Positions 53,603 to 63,207 are shown, counted from the first letter of the stretch. The stretch: DNA of 64,000 nt from Streptomyces sp. TLI_171 (GCF_003610255.1 NZ_RAPS01000001.1:3844001-3908000), one strand, 5' to 3'. Notes: generated by a model not told the origin, from the sequence alone. Program-made: numbers and translations.

Positions 53603-55012
53603 TCAGCCCCAGGTGATCAGGCGCTTCGGGTACTCCAGGATCGCGGCGACGTCCGCCAGCACCTTGGAGCCGAGCTCGCCGTCGACCAGCCGGTGGTCGA
53701 AGGAGAGCGCCAGCGTGGTGACCTGACGGGGCACCACCTTGCCCTTGTGCACCCAGGGCAGGTCCCGCACCGCGCCGAAGGCCAGGATGGCGGCCTCGCC
53801 GGGGTTGAGGATCGGGGTGCCGGTGTCCACGCCGAACACGCCGACGTTGGTGATGGTGATGCTGCCGCCCGACATGTCCGCCGGAGAGGTCTTGCCCTGT
53901 CGCGCGGTCTCCACCAACTCGCCGAGACCGACCGCCAGTTGGGAGAGCGTGCGGGAGCCGGCGTCCTTGATGTTCGGGACGATCAGCCCGCGCGGGGTGG
54001 CCGCGGCGATGCCGAGGTTGACCGCGCCGCGAATGACGATCTCCTGGGCCGCCTCGTCCCAGCTGGCGTTGATCTCCGGGTGCCGCTTGACGGCGGTGAG
54101 CAGCGCCTTGGCGACCAGCAGCAGCGGGCTGACCCGCACCCCGGCGCCGAGTTCGCCGCTCTCCTTGAGCTTGCGCACCAGCTTCATCGTCCGGGTCACG
54201 TCGACCTGGACGAACTCGGTGACGTGCGGCGCGGTGAACGCCGAGGCGACCATCGCCTGCGCGGTGGCCTTGCGCACGCCCTTGACCGGCACCCGGACGT
54301 CCCCGGCCGCGTTCGGCGCCGGCAGCGCGGGCACCGCGGCGGGCGCGACGGCCGGCTGCTCGACGACCGGCACGACCGGTTCGACGACGCTCCCGGCGGC
54401 GGTGGCGGCCGCGGCGTGCACGTCCTCGCGGGTGATCACGCCGTTCGGACCGGTCGCCAGCACGCTGCGCAGGTCGATCCCGAGGTCCTTGGCGAGCTTG
54501 CGCACCGGCGGCTTGGCCAGCGGGCGCTCCCCCTCCGCCACCGTCGGGACCGGCGGCGCGACCGGGGCCGCCGGGGCGACGGGCGCGACGACCGGGGCGG
54601 GCGCGGCGGCAGCGGCCGCGCCGTTGGTGCGCCGGGCCCGGCGCTGCACCGAACCGGTGCGCGGGCCGTAGCCGACCAGCACCTCGCGGCGCTCCGGCTC
54701 CGGCTCGGCCTGCACCGCGGCGGCCGGGGCGGCCTCCACCGGGGCGGGCGCGGCGCCGGCGACGGCCACCGCGATGATCGAGGTGCCGACGTCGACGGTG
54801 GTGCCCGCCGGGAAGTGCAGCGCCTCGACCACGCCGGTGAACGGGATGGGCAGTTCGACGGCGGCCTTGGCGGTCTCCACCTCGCAGACCACCTGCCCGT
54901 CGGTGACGGTGTCGCCCGGCTTGACGTACCAGGTGAGGATCTCGGCCTCGGTCAGGCCCTCGCCCACATCGGGCATCTTGAACTCGCGCAGCGAGGCGGT
55001 GTGCGTGGTCAT
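53603..55012 (-). CDS. branched-chain 2-oxoacid dehydrogenase E2 (dihydrolipoamide acyltransferase)
   Basis: A 469-residue E2. The lipoyl domain (1-85) has the lipoyl lysine at K49 in EVETAKAAVE. A Pro/Ala linker is followed by a peripheral subunit-binding domain near 165-200 (PPVRKLAKDLGIDLRSVL; GVITREDV). The catalytic domain ends in SFDHRLVDGELG with the active histidine, about 30 residues from the end. It transfers branched acyl groups to CoA, providing primers for branched fatty acids. It is the third gene of the operon. Confidence 0.92.
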   Translation of the reverse strand: MTTHTASLREFKMPDVGEGLTEAEILTWYVKPGDTVTDGQVVCEVETAKAAVELPIPFTGVVEALHFPAGTTVDVGTSIIAVAVAGAAPAPVEAAPAAAVQAEPEPERREVLVGYGPRTGSVQRRARRTNGAAAAAAPAPVVAPVAPAAPVAPPVPTVAEGERPLAKPPVRKLAKDLGIDLRSVLATGPNGVITREDVHAAAATAAGSVVEPVVPVVEQPAVAPAAVPALPAPNAAGDVRVPVKGVRKATAQAMVASAFTAPHVTEFVQVDVTRTMKLVRKLKESGELGAGVRVSPLLLVAKALLTAVKRHPEINASWDEAAQEIVIRGAVNLGIAAATPRGLIVPNIKDAGSRTLSQLAVGLGELVETARQGKTSPADMSGGSITITNVGVFGVDTGTPILNPGEAAILAFGAVRDLPWVHKGKVVPRQVTTLALSFDHRLVDGELGSKVLADVAAILEYPKRLITWG

Positions 55013-55026
55013 CTTCGCTCCCCCGC

Positions 55027-56001
55027 TCAGAACGCGAACGCGCGGTCGACGGCGTCGAGCACGCGGTCCAGGTCGGGGAGGTAGGTCTCCTCGACGCGCG
55101 ACGGCGGGTACGGGGCGTGGTAGCCGCCGACCCGCAGGATCGGCGCCTCCAGGTGGTAGAAGCAGCGCTCGGTGAGCCGGGCGGCGAGCTCCGCGCCGAG
55201 ACCAAGGAAGACCGGGGCCTCGTGCACCACGATGCCGCGGCCGGTGCGCTTGACGGACTCCTCGACGGTGGCGAAGTCGATCGGCGACAGCGAGCGCAGG
55301 TCGACCACCTCCAGTCGGCGGCCGTCCTCCTCGGCGGCCTGCGCGGCCTCCTGGCAGACCTTCACCATCGGCCCGTAGGCGATCAGGGTGGCGTCGGCGC
55401 CGGGCCGAACGATCCGCGCCGCGTGCAGCGGCAGCATCGGGTCCTCGCCGACCTCGCCCTTGTCCCAGTAGCGGCGCTTGGGCTCCAGGAAGATCACCGG
55501 GTCGTCCGACTCGATGGCCTGGCGGAGCATCCAGTGCGCGTCGTGCGCGTTGGACGGGCTGACCACCCGCAGGCCCGCGGTGTGCGCGAAGTACGCCTCG
55601 TGGGACTCGCTGTGGTGCTCGACCGCGCCGATGCCGCCGCCGAACGGGATGCGCACGGTGATCGGCATCTTGACGTGGCCGAGCGCGCGGGCGTGCATCT
55701 TGGCGAGCTGGGAGACGATCTGGTCGAAGGCCGGGTAGACGAAGCCGTCGAACTGGATCTCCACCACCGGGCGGTAGCCGCGCAGGGCGAGGCCGATCGC
55801 GGTGCCGACGATGCCGGACTCGGCGAGCGGGGTGTCGATCACCCGGTCGTCGCCGAAGTCCTTCTGCAGGCCGTCGGTGATCCGGAAGACGCCGCCGAGC
55901 TTTCCGATGTCCTCGCCCATCAGGACGGTCTTCGGGTCGCTCTCCAGCGACTTGCGCAGGGCCTCGTTGAGGGCCTTGGCGATGCTGAGCTGACCGGTCA
56001 T
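55027..56001 (-). CDS. branched-chain 2-oxoacid dehydrogenase E1 beta subunit
   Basis: A 324-residue transketolase-like subunit. Motifs are VLMGEDIGKLGGVFRIT, DTPLAESGIVGTAIGLALRG, FGGGIGAVEHHSESHEAYFA and LEPKRRYWDKGEV. Together with E1 alpha it decarboxylates branched 2-oxoacids using thiamine diphosphate. ATG 56001 overlaps the alpha-subunit stop by 1 nt, and the E2 gene follows after 14 nt. Confidence 0.94.
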   Translation of the reverse strand: MTGQLSIAKALNEALRKSLESDPKTVLMGEDIGKLGGVFRITDGLQKDFGDDRVIDTPLAESGIVGTAIGLALRGYRPVVEIQFDGFVYPAFDQIVSQLAKMHARALGHVKMPITVRIPFGGGIGAVEHHSESHEAYFAHTAGLRVVSPSNAHDAHWMLRQAIESDDPVIFLEPKRRYWDKGEVGEDPMLPLHAARIVRPGADATLIAYGPMVKVCQEAAQAAEEDGRRLEVVDLRSLSPIDFATVEESVKRTGRGIVVHEAPVFLGLGAELAARLTERCFYHLEAPILRVGGYHAPYPPSRVEETYLPDLDRVLDAVDRAFAF

Positions 56002-57149
56002 CAGTGGTGCTCCCCACCCTCGAAGGAGGCGGCGTACGCCTCGTACTCGGCGCGTTCCTCGTCCACCAGCGGGTGCGGCTCGCTGTACGCGTGGTCGAAG
56101 ATCAGGGTCGGGTCCGGGTCCGGCATCGAGCGGACGCCCTCCCGGACCCGCAGGCCGAGCTTCTCGCTCTCGGCCTCGACCTCGGCGAAGAACGCCTCGT
56201 CGGCCAGGCCCTCGGCCTCCAGGTGGGCCTTCAGCCGCAGGATCGGGTCCTTGGCCTTCCAGGACTCGGTCTCCTCGGACTGCCGGTAGCGGGTCGGGTC
56301 GTCGGAGGTGGTGTGCGCGCCCATCCGGTAGGTGAACGCCTCGACCAGGACCGGGCCCTGGCCGGTGCGGGCGTGGTCCAGCGCCCAGCGGGTGACCGCG
56401 AGGACGGCGAGCACGTCGTTGCCGTCGACCCGGACGCCGGGGAACCCGAAGCCGGAGGCGCGGCGGTAGAGCGGGATGCGGGTCTGCACCGTGGTGGGCT
56501 CGGAGATCGCCCACTGGTTGTTCTGGCAGAAGAACACCACGGGCGAGTTGTAGACCGAGGCGAAGGTGAAGGCCTCGCTGACGTCGCCCTGGCTGGAGGC
56601 GCCGTCGCCGAAGTAGGCGATCACCGCGTCGTCCGCGCCGTCCTTGGTGATGCCCATCGCGTATCCGGTGGCGTGCAGGGTCTGCGCGCCGATCACGATG
56701 GTGTAGAGGTGGAAGTTCTTCTCGTTCGGGTCCCAGCCGCCGTTGTTCACGCCGCGGAACATGCCGAGCAGGTTCAGCGGGTCGACGTCGCGGCACCAGG
56801 CCACGCCGTGCTCGCGGTAGGTGGGGAAGGCGTAGTCGCCGGGGCGCATCGCGCGCCCGGAGCCGACCTGTGCCGCCTCCTGCCCCAACAGCGATGCCCA
56901 GAGGCCGAGTTCGCCCTGCCGCTGGAGCGACGTGGCCTCCGCGTCGAAGCGCCGCACCAGGATCAGGTCGCGGTAGAGCGAGCGAAGTTCCTCGGGGGTC
57001 ACGGTCAGCGGGAAGTCCGGGTGCTCGACCCGGACGCCCTCCGGGGTGAGCAGCTGGACGAGCTCCGGCTCGGCCGTGCCCGCGGAAGGCTTGTCAGGGA
57101 CGCCGGGGGCGGCCTTCTTGCGCGCCCTCGCCGTGCTTTTGACGGTCAC
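56001..57149 (-). CDS. branched-chain 2-oxoacid dehydrogenase E1 alpha subunit
   Basis: A 382-residue thiamine-diphosphate subunit. The TPP motif runs from FGDGASSQGDVSEA to FCQNNQWAIS, and FRGVNNGGWDPNEKN and RMGAHTTSDDPTRYR are family marks. An N-terminal Lys/Ala-rich extension (1-30) precedes the domain. GTG 57149 is chosen because GAGGA lies 6 nt upstream. It is the first gene of the E1 alpha-E1 beta-E2 operon. A 14-bp palindrome lies upstream near 57320. Confidence 0.94.
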   Translation of the reverse strand: MTVKSTARARKKAAPGVPDKPSAGTAEPELVQLLTPEGVRVEHPDFPLTVTPEELRSLYRDLILVRRFDAEATSLQRQGELGLWASLLGQEAAQVGSGRAMRPGDYAFPTYREHGVAWCRDVDPLNLLGMFRGVNNGGWDPNEKNFHLYTIVIGAQTLHATGYAMGITKDGADDAVIAYFGDGASSQGDVSEAFTFASVYNSPVVFFCQNNQWAISEPTTVQTRIPLYRRASGFGFPGVRVDGNDVLAVLAVTRWALDHARTGQGPVLVEAFTYRMGAHTTSDDPTRYRQSEETESWKAKDPILRLKAHLEAEGLADEAFFAEVEAESEKLGLRVREGVRSMPDPDPTLIFDHAYSEPHPLVDEERAEYEAYAASFEGGEHH

Positions 57150-57316
57150 GTTCACTCCTCGGTCTGTCCGGCCGCCCGGGGTCGCCGGTGGCCGGTCCGG
57201 TCGTCCATTCCCGCTCGTGCGCGTGGGTGTGCGCACGGGGCAGGCGGACGGTGTTCCCTTTCCGACGGCGTCCCTCACGAGAACGTTACCCAGCGACGCC
57301 CTGGAGTGCGCTTGAG

Positions 57317-57330
57317 CTAGGACGTCCTAG
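57317..57330. promoter_or_regulatory. perfect palindrome CTAGGACGTCCTAG in bkd/response-regulator gap
   Basis: A 14-bp uninterrupted palindrome 168 nt upstream of E1 alpha and 133 nt upstream of the response regulator. It is a strong candidate operator for one or both divergent units; the binding protein is unknown. Confidence 0.6.
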
Positions 57331-57462
57331 TTGTTCTCGGGGTCGGGAAACCGCCGGTGTGACGCGGCTTACCCGTTCCGCTCAGGACACCAGCGCACGG
57401 TATCCGGGCACGGGCCGCTGCGAAAGGGGGTAACAGGCATCGATTTGTGCGAGGCTTTGCAA

Positions 57463-58122
57463 ATGACTGATAACGGACATATCAGGGTCTTTCTCCTCGA
57501 TGATCACGAAGTGGTCCGACGCGGCGTGCACGACCTGCTCTCGATGGAGGGCGACATCGAGGTGGTCGGCGAGGCGGGGACGGCCGCCGAGGCGCTCAAC
57601 CGCATTCCGGCGGTCCACCCGGACGTGGCGGTCCTGGACGTCCGGCTCCCGGACGGGAACGGCGTCGAAGTGTGCCGGGAGATCCGTTCGCAGGACCCGT
57701 CGGTGAAATGCCTGATGCTCACCTCCTTCTCCGACGACGAGGCGCTGTTCGACTCGATCATGGCGGGGGCCTCGGGATATGTCCTGAAAGCGATCCGCGG
57801 AACCGACCTGCTCTCCGCGGTGCGCGATGTCGCGGCCGGCAAATCCCTGCTCGACCCGGTGGCCACCAGCCGGGTGCTGGCCCGCCTGCGGGACGGCGGC
57901 GAGAAGGAGGACGAGCGCACCGCGCAGTTGACGAAGCAGGAGCGCCGGATCCTCGATCTGATCGGCGAGGGGATGACCAACCGGCAGATCGGCAACGAGC
58001 TGCACCTGGCCGAGAAGACCGTAAAGAACTACGTCAGCAGCCTGCTGGCCAAGATGGGCATGGAGCGCCGCACCCAGGCCGCCGCCTACGTCGCCCGGCG
58101 GCAGGCCGACCAGCAGCACTGA
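57463..58122 (+). CDS. NarL/DosR-type response regulator
   Basis: A 219-residue regulator with a receiver domain ([13 protein letters not shown]; phospho-acceptor D59 in [21 protein letters not shown]) and a LuxR HTH ([40 protein letters not shown]). The C-terminal part is very like DosR/DevR. No histidine kinase is adjacent, so it is an orphan. It is divergent from the bkd operon; from memory, an orphan regulator occupies this position in S. coelicolor too. ATG 57463 has GAGG 8 nt upstream. Confidence 0.9.
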   Translation: MTDNGHIRVFLLDDHEVVRRGVHDLLSMEGDIEVVGEAGTAAEALNRIPAVHPDVAVLDVRLPDGNGVEVCREIRSQDPSVKCLMLTSFSDDEALFDSIMAGASGYVLKAIRGTDLLSAVRDVAAGKSLLDPVATSRVLARLRDGGEKEDERTAQLTKQERRILDLIGEGMTNRQIGNELHLAEKTVKNYVSSLLAKMGMERRTQAAAYVARRQADQQH

Positions 58123-58168
58123 GAGCAGAGTCGTGTACGCTGCGTCAAGTCGACATCACGCCGAGTAA

Positions 58169-58174
58169 TACGCT
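58169..58174 (+). promoter_or_regulatory. -10 box TACGCT of phosphotransferase gene
   Basis: The hexamer ends 7 nt before GTG 58182, suggesting a leaderless gene; TAATAC overlaps it two bases upstream. Confidence 0.35.
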
Positions 58175-58181
58175 CTGCTGC

Positions 58182-59267
58182 GTGACGGACGGTCAGACCA
58201 TCTCCCTCGCGCCGGCCCGCCCGGACGCCACCGCTCCCCCCGTCGGCACCCTGAGTGCCCCGGTCGCGCACACCGCCGTGGCCGGGGTGCTGCGCGCCTA
58301 CCGGACCGCGCCGCCGACGGCGGTGACACCGGTCGCGGAGGGCCTGCTCAACCGGGGCTACCGGATCGCCACCGCCGACGGTGACTGGTTCCTCAAGTGC
58401 TACGTCGACCGGGCCACCGCCGGCCGGCCCGCGATCACCGCCCAGCACCGCGCCACCACCGCGCTGGCCGCACTCGGGCTGCCGGTCCCCGCGCCGCTCG
58501 CGAACCGCGACGGCCGCACCGTGACCACGCACGGCGGCCGGCTGTTCGCGCTCTACCCGTGGGTGGCCGGCGGGCACCGGCACGGCACCGAGCTCGACCC
58601 CGTCCGGTGCGGTGAACTCGGCGGCCTGCTGGGCGCCCTGCACGGCGCGCTGGCCCGGGTCTGCCCCCCGCTGCGGCAGCCCGACGGGGTGCTCGCCGCC
58701 GAGGTCGAGGAGACCGAGCGGATCATCGCCGAACTGCGCGCCCTGGCGCGCGCCCACCGCCCCCGCAGCGCCTTCGACCGGCTGGCGGAGGACCGCCTGA
58801 CGGAGCGTCTCGACCTGCTCGCCACGCACCGGCACCGCCGCCCCGGCCCCACCGTCGCCCCGCGCACCGGCTGGACCCACGGCGACTTCCACGGCCTGAA
58901 CGTGCTCTACCGCGGCGACGCCGTCACCGCCGTCCTGGACTGGGACAAGCTCGCCCCGCACCCGGTCGCCGAGGAGGCCGTCCGGGCCGCCACGCTGCTG
59001 TTCAACGACCGCGCCACCGGCGTCCTCGACCTGGTCCGGGTCCGGCACTGGACCCGCGCCTACCGGGCCACCGGCGCCGCGGACGCCGAACAGGTCGCCC
59101 GCGCCGTCCACCGGGTGTGGTGGGAACGGCTGAACGACCTGTGGATGCTGCAGTGGCGCTACCAGCGCCGCGACCACCGCGCCGACCCGCTGTTCCCGGC
59201 CTCCGCCGGACAGCTCGCCTGGTGGTGTCAGGAGTACGAGCAGGTCCTGGACGCGTTCGTCAACTGA
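58182..59267 (+). CDS. aminoglycoside-phosphotransferase-like kinase
   Basis: A 361-residue protein of the APH/choline-kinase fold. The N-lobe has LLNRGYRIATADGDWFLKCY with the ATP lysine, and the catalytic Brenner motif is WTHGDFHGLNVLY followed by AVLDWDKLAPHP. This subgroup is close to homoserine-kinase-type phosphotransferases; the substrate is unknown. GTG 58182 is the likely leaderless start. It is convergent with the Ser/Thr kinase gene (14-nt gap). Confidence 0.85.
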   Translation: MTDGQTISLAPARPDATAPPVGTLSAPVAHTAVAGVLRAYRTAPPTAVTPVAEGLLNRGYRIATADGDWFLKCYVDRATAGRPAITAQHRATTALAALGLPVPAPLANRDGRTVTTHGGRLFALYPWVAGGHRHGTELDPVRCGELGGLLGALHGALARVCPPLRQPDGVLAAEVEETERIIAELRALARAHRPRSAFDRLAEDRLTERLDLLATHRHRRPGPTVAPRTGWTHGDFHGLNVLYRGDAVTAVLDWDKLAPHPVAEEAVRAATLLFNDRATGVLDLVRVRHWTRAYRATGAADAEQVARAVHRVWWERLNDLWMLQWRYQRRDHRADPLFPASAGQLAWWCQEYEQVLDAFVN

Positions 59268-59281
59268 CCTGCCCGCAACGG

Positions 59282-60979
59282 CTACTGGTGGAGCGACAGC
59301 TGCGGCAGCCCCGGCCCGCCGGTCGGGGGGCCACCGGTGACCCCGCCGGTGGGCCCCGCGGTCCCGGTCGCAGTGCCCGTCGGGCTGGGCGAACCGGTCG
59401 CCGACGGCGAGTGCGAAGGGCTGGCCGAGGCCGAGGGCGACGCGGACGGACTCGCCGAGCGGGAGGCGGACGGCGAGGGCGAGGCGGTCGGCGGCTCCGA
59501 CTGGTGGCTCGGGCTCTGACTGCGGGTCGGCGCCTGACTGGTGGGCCGCTCGCTCGGCGTCGGGGTGGTCGGGGCGCTGACCGACTGCACCGGCGTCTGC
59601 GGCTGCGGGTCCTTGTTCTTGTCGTCCTGATTGGCCGTCAGTGCCAGCGCGACGCCGATGGTGGCGGCCAGCACCAGCGCGACCGCGCCCAGCACCCAGC
59701 CCCACGGGTTGCGCCGCCGGCGCTCCTCCCGGCCGTCCTCGTCGTCCCCGCCGTTCCCGTTCCCGCTGCCGCCCGCCGCCGGGTAGGGCTGCGCGGGCGT
59801 CTGGTACGCCGAGGTGACCTGGTACGGCAGCGCCTCGGTCGGGCCGGTCCGGCCGCTGACCGGGTTCAGCGGCTCGGTCAGCGAGGAGGACCCGCTGGGC
59901 GGGCCGCTGTCCCACGCCCCGGCCGCAGCGGCGGCCGCCAGGCCCGCCGCACCCGCCGGGAAGCCCGCGCCGGCCGCCCCGTGCATCTGCCGCAGCGCGT
60001 GCTGCACGTGGGCGCGGAACTCGTCGGCGCTCTGGAACCGGTCGTCCGGGTTCTTCTCCAGCGCCCGCAGCACCAGCGCGTCCAGCTGCGGCGGCACCCG
60101 GTCGTTCGCCCGGGACGGCGGAACCGGCGCGTCCTGGACGTGCTGGTAGACCACCGACAGCGGCGTCTCGCCGGTGAACGGCGGCCGCAGGGTGAGCAGT
60201 TCGTACAGCATGCAGCCGGCCGCGTACAGGTCGGAGCGGTGGTCGACGGCCTTGCCGAGCGCCTGCTCCGGCGACAGGTACTGCGGGGTGCCCATCACCA
60301 TGCCGGTCTGGGTCATGGTGGAGGCGGCGCCGGTCAGCGCCCGGGCGATGCCGAAGTCCATCACCTTGACCGCGCCCGCGGTGGTGATGATGACGTTGGC
60401 GGGCTTGATGTCCCGGTGCACGATGCCGTGCCGGTGGCTGTACGACAGCGCCTCCAGCACCCCGGCGGTGATGATCAGCGCCTGGTCGACCGGCGGCGCC
60501 GCCTCGTCCACCAGCAGCTCGCGCACCGTCCGGCCCTCGACCAGCTCCATCACGATGTACGGGGTGGACTCCCCGCCGTGCTGCTCCTCGCCGGTGTCGT
60601 AGACCGCGACGATCGAGTGATGGTTGAGCGCCGCCACCGCGTGCGCCTCACGGGTGAAGCGCAGCCGGGCGGTGTCGTCCTCGGCCAGCTCCGAGCGCAG
60701 CAGCTTGACCGCCACCGTGCGGCCCAGCCGGATGTCCTGGGCGGCGAACACCTCGGCCATCCCGCCCCGGCCCAGCCTGCGGGTCAGCCGGTAGCGGCCG
60801 TCGCCGACCGTGGCGAACGGAACCGCGCCGCCCCGCGCGGGAGTTCCGGACCCGACCGGCATCACCTCGGTGGGTCCGGTGGCGTCCGCGGGCCCGCCCG
60901 CGTGCTCGTCCCGGGCGCCCTCCGCGGGCGCGTCCCGGTGCTCGGTCCCGTCGTCGTCCGGTCGTTCGCTCTGACCCAT
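59282..60979 (-). CDS. membrane Ser/Thr protein kinase with Ser/Pro-rich tail
   Basis: A 565-residue Hanks-type kinase. The kinase domain (about 60-325) has the Gly loop GRGGMAEVF, lysine in AVKLLRSE, catalytic HRDIKPANVII and the DFG in VMDFGIA, with TMTQTGMVMGTPQYLSPEQA as the activation loop. An intracellular Ala-rich linker precedes a single helix (WVLGAVALVLAATIGVALAL), then an extracellular Ser/Pro/Thr tail ending LPQLSLHQ. No PASTA repeats are present. ATG 60979 follows GAGGAG. Confidence 0.9.
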   Translation of the reverse strand: MGQSERPDDDGTEHRDAPAEGARDEHAGGPADATGPTEVMPVGSGTPARGGAVPFATVGDGRYRLTRRLGRGGMAEVFAAQDIRLGRTVAVKLLRSELAEDDTARLRFTREAHAVAALNHHSIVAVYDTGEEQHGGESTPYIVMELVEGRTVRELLVDEAAPPVDQALIITAGVLEALSYSHRHGIVHRDIKPANVIITTAGAVKVMDFGIARALTGAASTMTQTGMVMGTPQYLSPEQALGKAVDHRSDLYAAGCMLYELLTLRPPFTGETPLSVVYQHVQDAPVPPSRANDRVPPQLDALVLRALEKNPDDRFQSADEFRAHVQHALRQMHGAAGAGFPAGAAGLAAAAAAGAWDSGPPSGSSSLTEPLNPVSGRTGPTEALPYQVTSAYQTPAQPYPAAGGSGNGNGGDDEDGREERRRRNPWGWVLGAVALVLAATIGVALALTANQDDKNKDPQPQTPVQSVSAPTTPTPSERPTSQAPTRSQSPSHQSEPPTASPSPSASRSASPSASPSASASPSHSPSATGSPSPTGTATGTAGPTGGVTGGPPTGGPGLPQLSLHQ

Positions 60980-61091
60980 CGCTCCTCGCCCCGGGCACTC
61001 GCTCGGCGCGCGTTCGCCCTGTCGGTTCCTTCCCCAGCACGCTACCGTCTCGCGCGCTCCGGCGTGGAACGGGACGGCGCGCGCGGGGGGC

Positions 61092-62489
61092 TCAGATCGA
61101 GGTCTGCGAGCCTGCCCCGGAGCCCAGTTCGAATACGGTGTTGAGCAGCGGCGCCCCGTAGTCGGACGACGAGTTCGATCCGGCCACCGCGATCGCCACG
61201 ATGATGATCGCCAGAATGACCACACCGACGATCACACCGACCACGATCAGCGCGGTCGAACAGCCGTTGCCGCTGGCCGGCGCCTGGTAGGGCACGGTGA
61301 GCGGCCCCGGGACCGGGGTGTGCGCCTGCTGCGGGAACGGCGCCGGGGTGCTCTGCGGGAACCCCTGCTGGAACCCGGGCTGCGGGAACGGCTGCGGGGT
61401 CTGCGGCGCCTGCGGGAACGGCGGCGGGGTCTGTGCGACGTACGGCGGCGGGGTCTGCGGGCCAGGCATCGGCTGGTACGGCTGCTGCACGGACGGCGGC
61501 GGCGTGCGCAGATCCCCGGGCACCGGCGGGAAGTTGGTCAGCGAAGGCGCGGCGTGCACCGACCGCGGGCCCTCCCCGATCACCAGCGGGGTGGACGCCT
61601 GCAGCGGCGTGGTGCCGTGCTCCCCCGCCGCGACCCGCTCCACCTCCTCGCGCATCGCCTCCGCGGTCGGGAACCGGTGCGCCGGATCCTTCCGCAGCGC
61701 CCGTGCCACCAGCGCGTCCACCCCGGGGGTGACCGCCGGGTTCAGCGTGGACGGCGCCGGCGGGGTCTCCTGCACGTGCTTGTACGCGATCGAGAACGCC
61801 GAGTCCCCGTCGAACGGCAGCTGCCCGCTGAGCAGTTCGAACAGCATGCAGCCCACCGAGTACAGGTCGGACCGGGCGTCCACGCTCTTGCCGAGCGCCT
61901 GCTCCGGGGACAGGTACTGCGGGGTGCCGACCACCATGCCGGTCTGCGTCATCGAGGTGACGCCCGACTGCAGCGCGCGGGCGATGCCGAAGTCCATCAC
62001 CTTGACGACGCCCTTGGTGGACACCATCACGTTCGCCGGCTTGATGTCGCGGTGCACCAGCCCCTGGTCGTGCGAGGCCTCCAGCGCCGACAGCACCGCC
62101 GCGGTGATCTTCAGGGCCTGCTCGTTGGGCATCGCCCCACGGGTCGTCACCTGCTCGTCCAGCACGTCCTTCAGCGAACGGCCCTCGACGAACTCCATCA
62201 CGATGTACGGCGTGGTCGACCCGTCCGGCGCGACGTCCTCGCCGGAGTCGAACACCGAGACGATGTTGGTGTGCTGGAGCCGCGCCACGGCCTGCGCCTC
62301 GCGCCGGAACCGCTCCTTGAACGAGGCCTCCCGGCCCAGTTCGGTGTGCAGCGTCTTCACCGCCACCTGACGGTCCAGCACCGTGTCGTAGGCGAGATGG
62401 ACCGACGCCATGCCGCCCTGCCCGAGCAACCGCTGCAGCACGTACCTGCCGTGGCCGAGCGAGTGCCCCCCGGTGCTGCCCTCTGTCAT
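61092..62489 (-). CDS. membrane Ser/Thr protein kinase with Pro/Gln-rich linker
   Basis: A 465-residue Hanks-type kinase, paralogous to the one downstream. It has GQGGMASVHLAYDT, AVKTLHTE, HRDIKPANVMV and VMDFGIA, and the same activation loop pattern. A Pro/Gln/Phe-rich juxtamembrane linker with repeated PxPFPQ units (about 320-410) leads to one helix (ALIVVGVIVGVVILAIIIVA) and a short outer tail. The two kinases are 112 nt apart and probably co-transcribed. Confidence 0.9.
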   Translation of the reverse strand: MTEGSTGGHSLGHGRYVLQRLLGQGGMASVHLAYDTVLDRQVAVKTLHTELGREASFKERFRREAQAVARLQHTNIVSVFDSGEDVAPDGSTTPYIVMEFVEGRSLKDVLDEQVTTRGAMPNEQALKITAAVLSALEASHDQGLVHRDIKPANVMVSTKGVVKVMDFGIARALQSGVTSMTQTGMVVGTPQYLSPEQALGKSVDARSDLYSVGCMLFELLSGQLPFDGDSAFSIAYKHVQETPPAPSTLNPAVTPGVDALVARALRKDPAHRFPTAEAMREEVERVAAGEHGTTPLQASTPLVIGEGPRSVHAAPSLTNFPPVPGDLRTPPPSVQQPYQPMPGPQTPPPYVAQTPPPFPQAPQTPQPFPQPGFQQGFPQSTPAPFPQQAHTPVPGPLTVPYQAPASGNGCSTALIVVGVIVGVVILAIIIVAIAVAGSNSSSDYGAPLLNTVFELGSGAGSQTSI

Positions 62490-62546
62490 GGTCCCAGCTC
62501 CCCCTCGGCACGCGGCACTTCCGGACAGGGGTCAGGGTAGCGGTTC

Positions 62547-62570
62547 GGGGCCGCGCCGAAGCGCGGCCCC
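62547..62570 (-). terminator. terminator after bpa
   Basis: GGGGCCGCGC and GCGCGGCCCC pair perfectly around a CGAA loop, 22 nt beyond the bpa stop on the minus strand. Confidence 0.75.
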
Positions 62571-62592
62571 CGAAAGGCCACCGACGGTGCGG

Positions 62593-63201
62593 CTACAGGT
62601 ACGGACCGGAGCGGATCCCGCGACCCGGTCCGGAGTCGTCCGGATCGCCCTCCGCCCCGTGCAGACCGGGCGGCAACGCCCGCCGCATCTGCTCCAACTG
62701 GGCCCGGGCCGCCATCTGCTGGGCGAACAGCGCGGTCTGGATGCCGTGGAACAGGCCCTCCAGCCAGCCCACCAACTGGGCCTGGGCGATGCGCAGTTCG
62801 GCCTCGGTCGGAATCACGTCGTCGGCGAACGGCAGCGACAGCCGCTCCAGCTCCTCGACCAGCTCCGGCGCGAGGCCCAGCTCCAGCTCCTTGATCGAGC
62901 TGGCGTGGATGTCCTTCAACCGCGCCCGGCTCGCCTCGTCCAGGGGCGCCGCCCGCACTTCCTCCAGCAGTTGCTTGATCATGCTGCCGATCCGCATCAC
63001 CTTGGCCGGCTGCTCGACCATCTCGGTCACCGGGAGTTCGCGCGGCTCGTCGTCGTCGCCCCGCCCGAGACCGGAGACCGGCGCGGTGCCCACCGCCATC
63101 CCGTCCGGACCGACGATCAGCACCTTCGGGCTGTCGTCGGGGTTCCCGCCCGCCGCCTGGTACGGCTCCTGCTGCGACCGCTCGTTCATCGGGTTGGTCA
63201 T
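62593..63201 (-). CDS. bpa: bacterial proteasome activator Bpa
   Basis: A 202-residue homologue of mycobacterial Bpa/PafE, an ATP-independent ring that opens the 20S proteasome. The helical core (about 75-180) has PAKVMRIGSMIKQLLEEVR, DEASRARLKDIHASSIKELE and AQAQLVGWLEGLFHGIQTAL. The C-terminus GIRSGPYL fits the proteasome-docking tail, normally GQYL. A TTGACC/TATGAA promoter with an 18-nt spacer ends 6 nt before ATG 63201, suggesting a leaderless start. Confidence 0.88.
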   Translation of the reverse strand: MTNPMNERSQQEPYQAAGGNPDDSPKVLIVGPDGMAVGTAPVSGLGRGDDDEPRELPVTEMVEQPAKVMRIGSMIKQLLEEVRAAPLDEASRARLKDIHASSIKELELGLAPELVEELERLSLPFADDVIPTEAELRIAQAQLVGWLEGLFHGIQTALFAQQMAARAQLEQMRRALPPGLHGAEGDPDDSGPGRGIRSGPYL

Positions 63202-63207
63202 AGCTCC

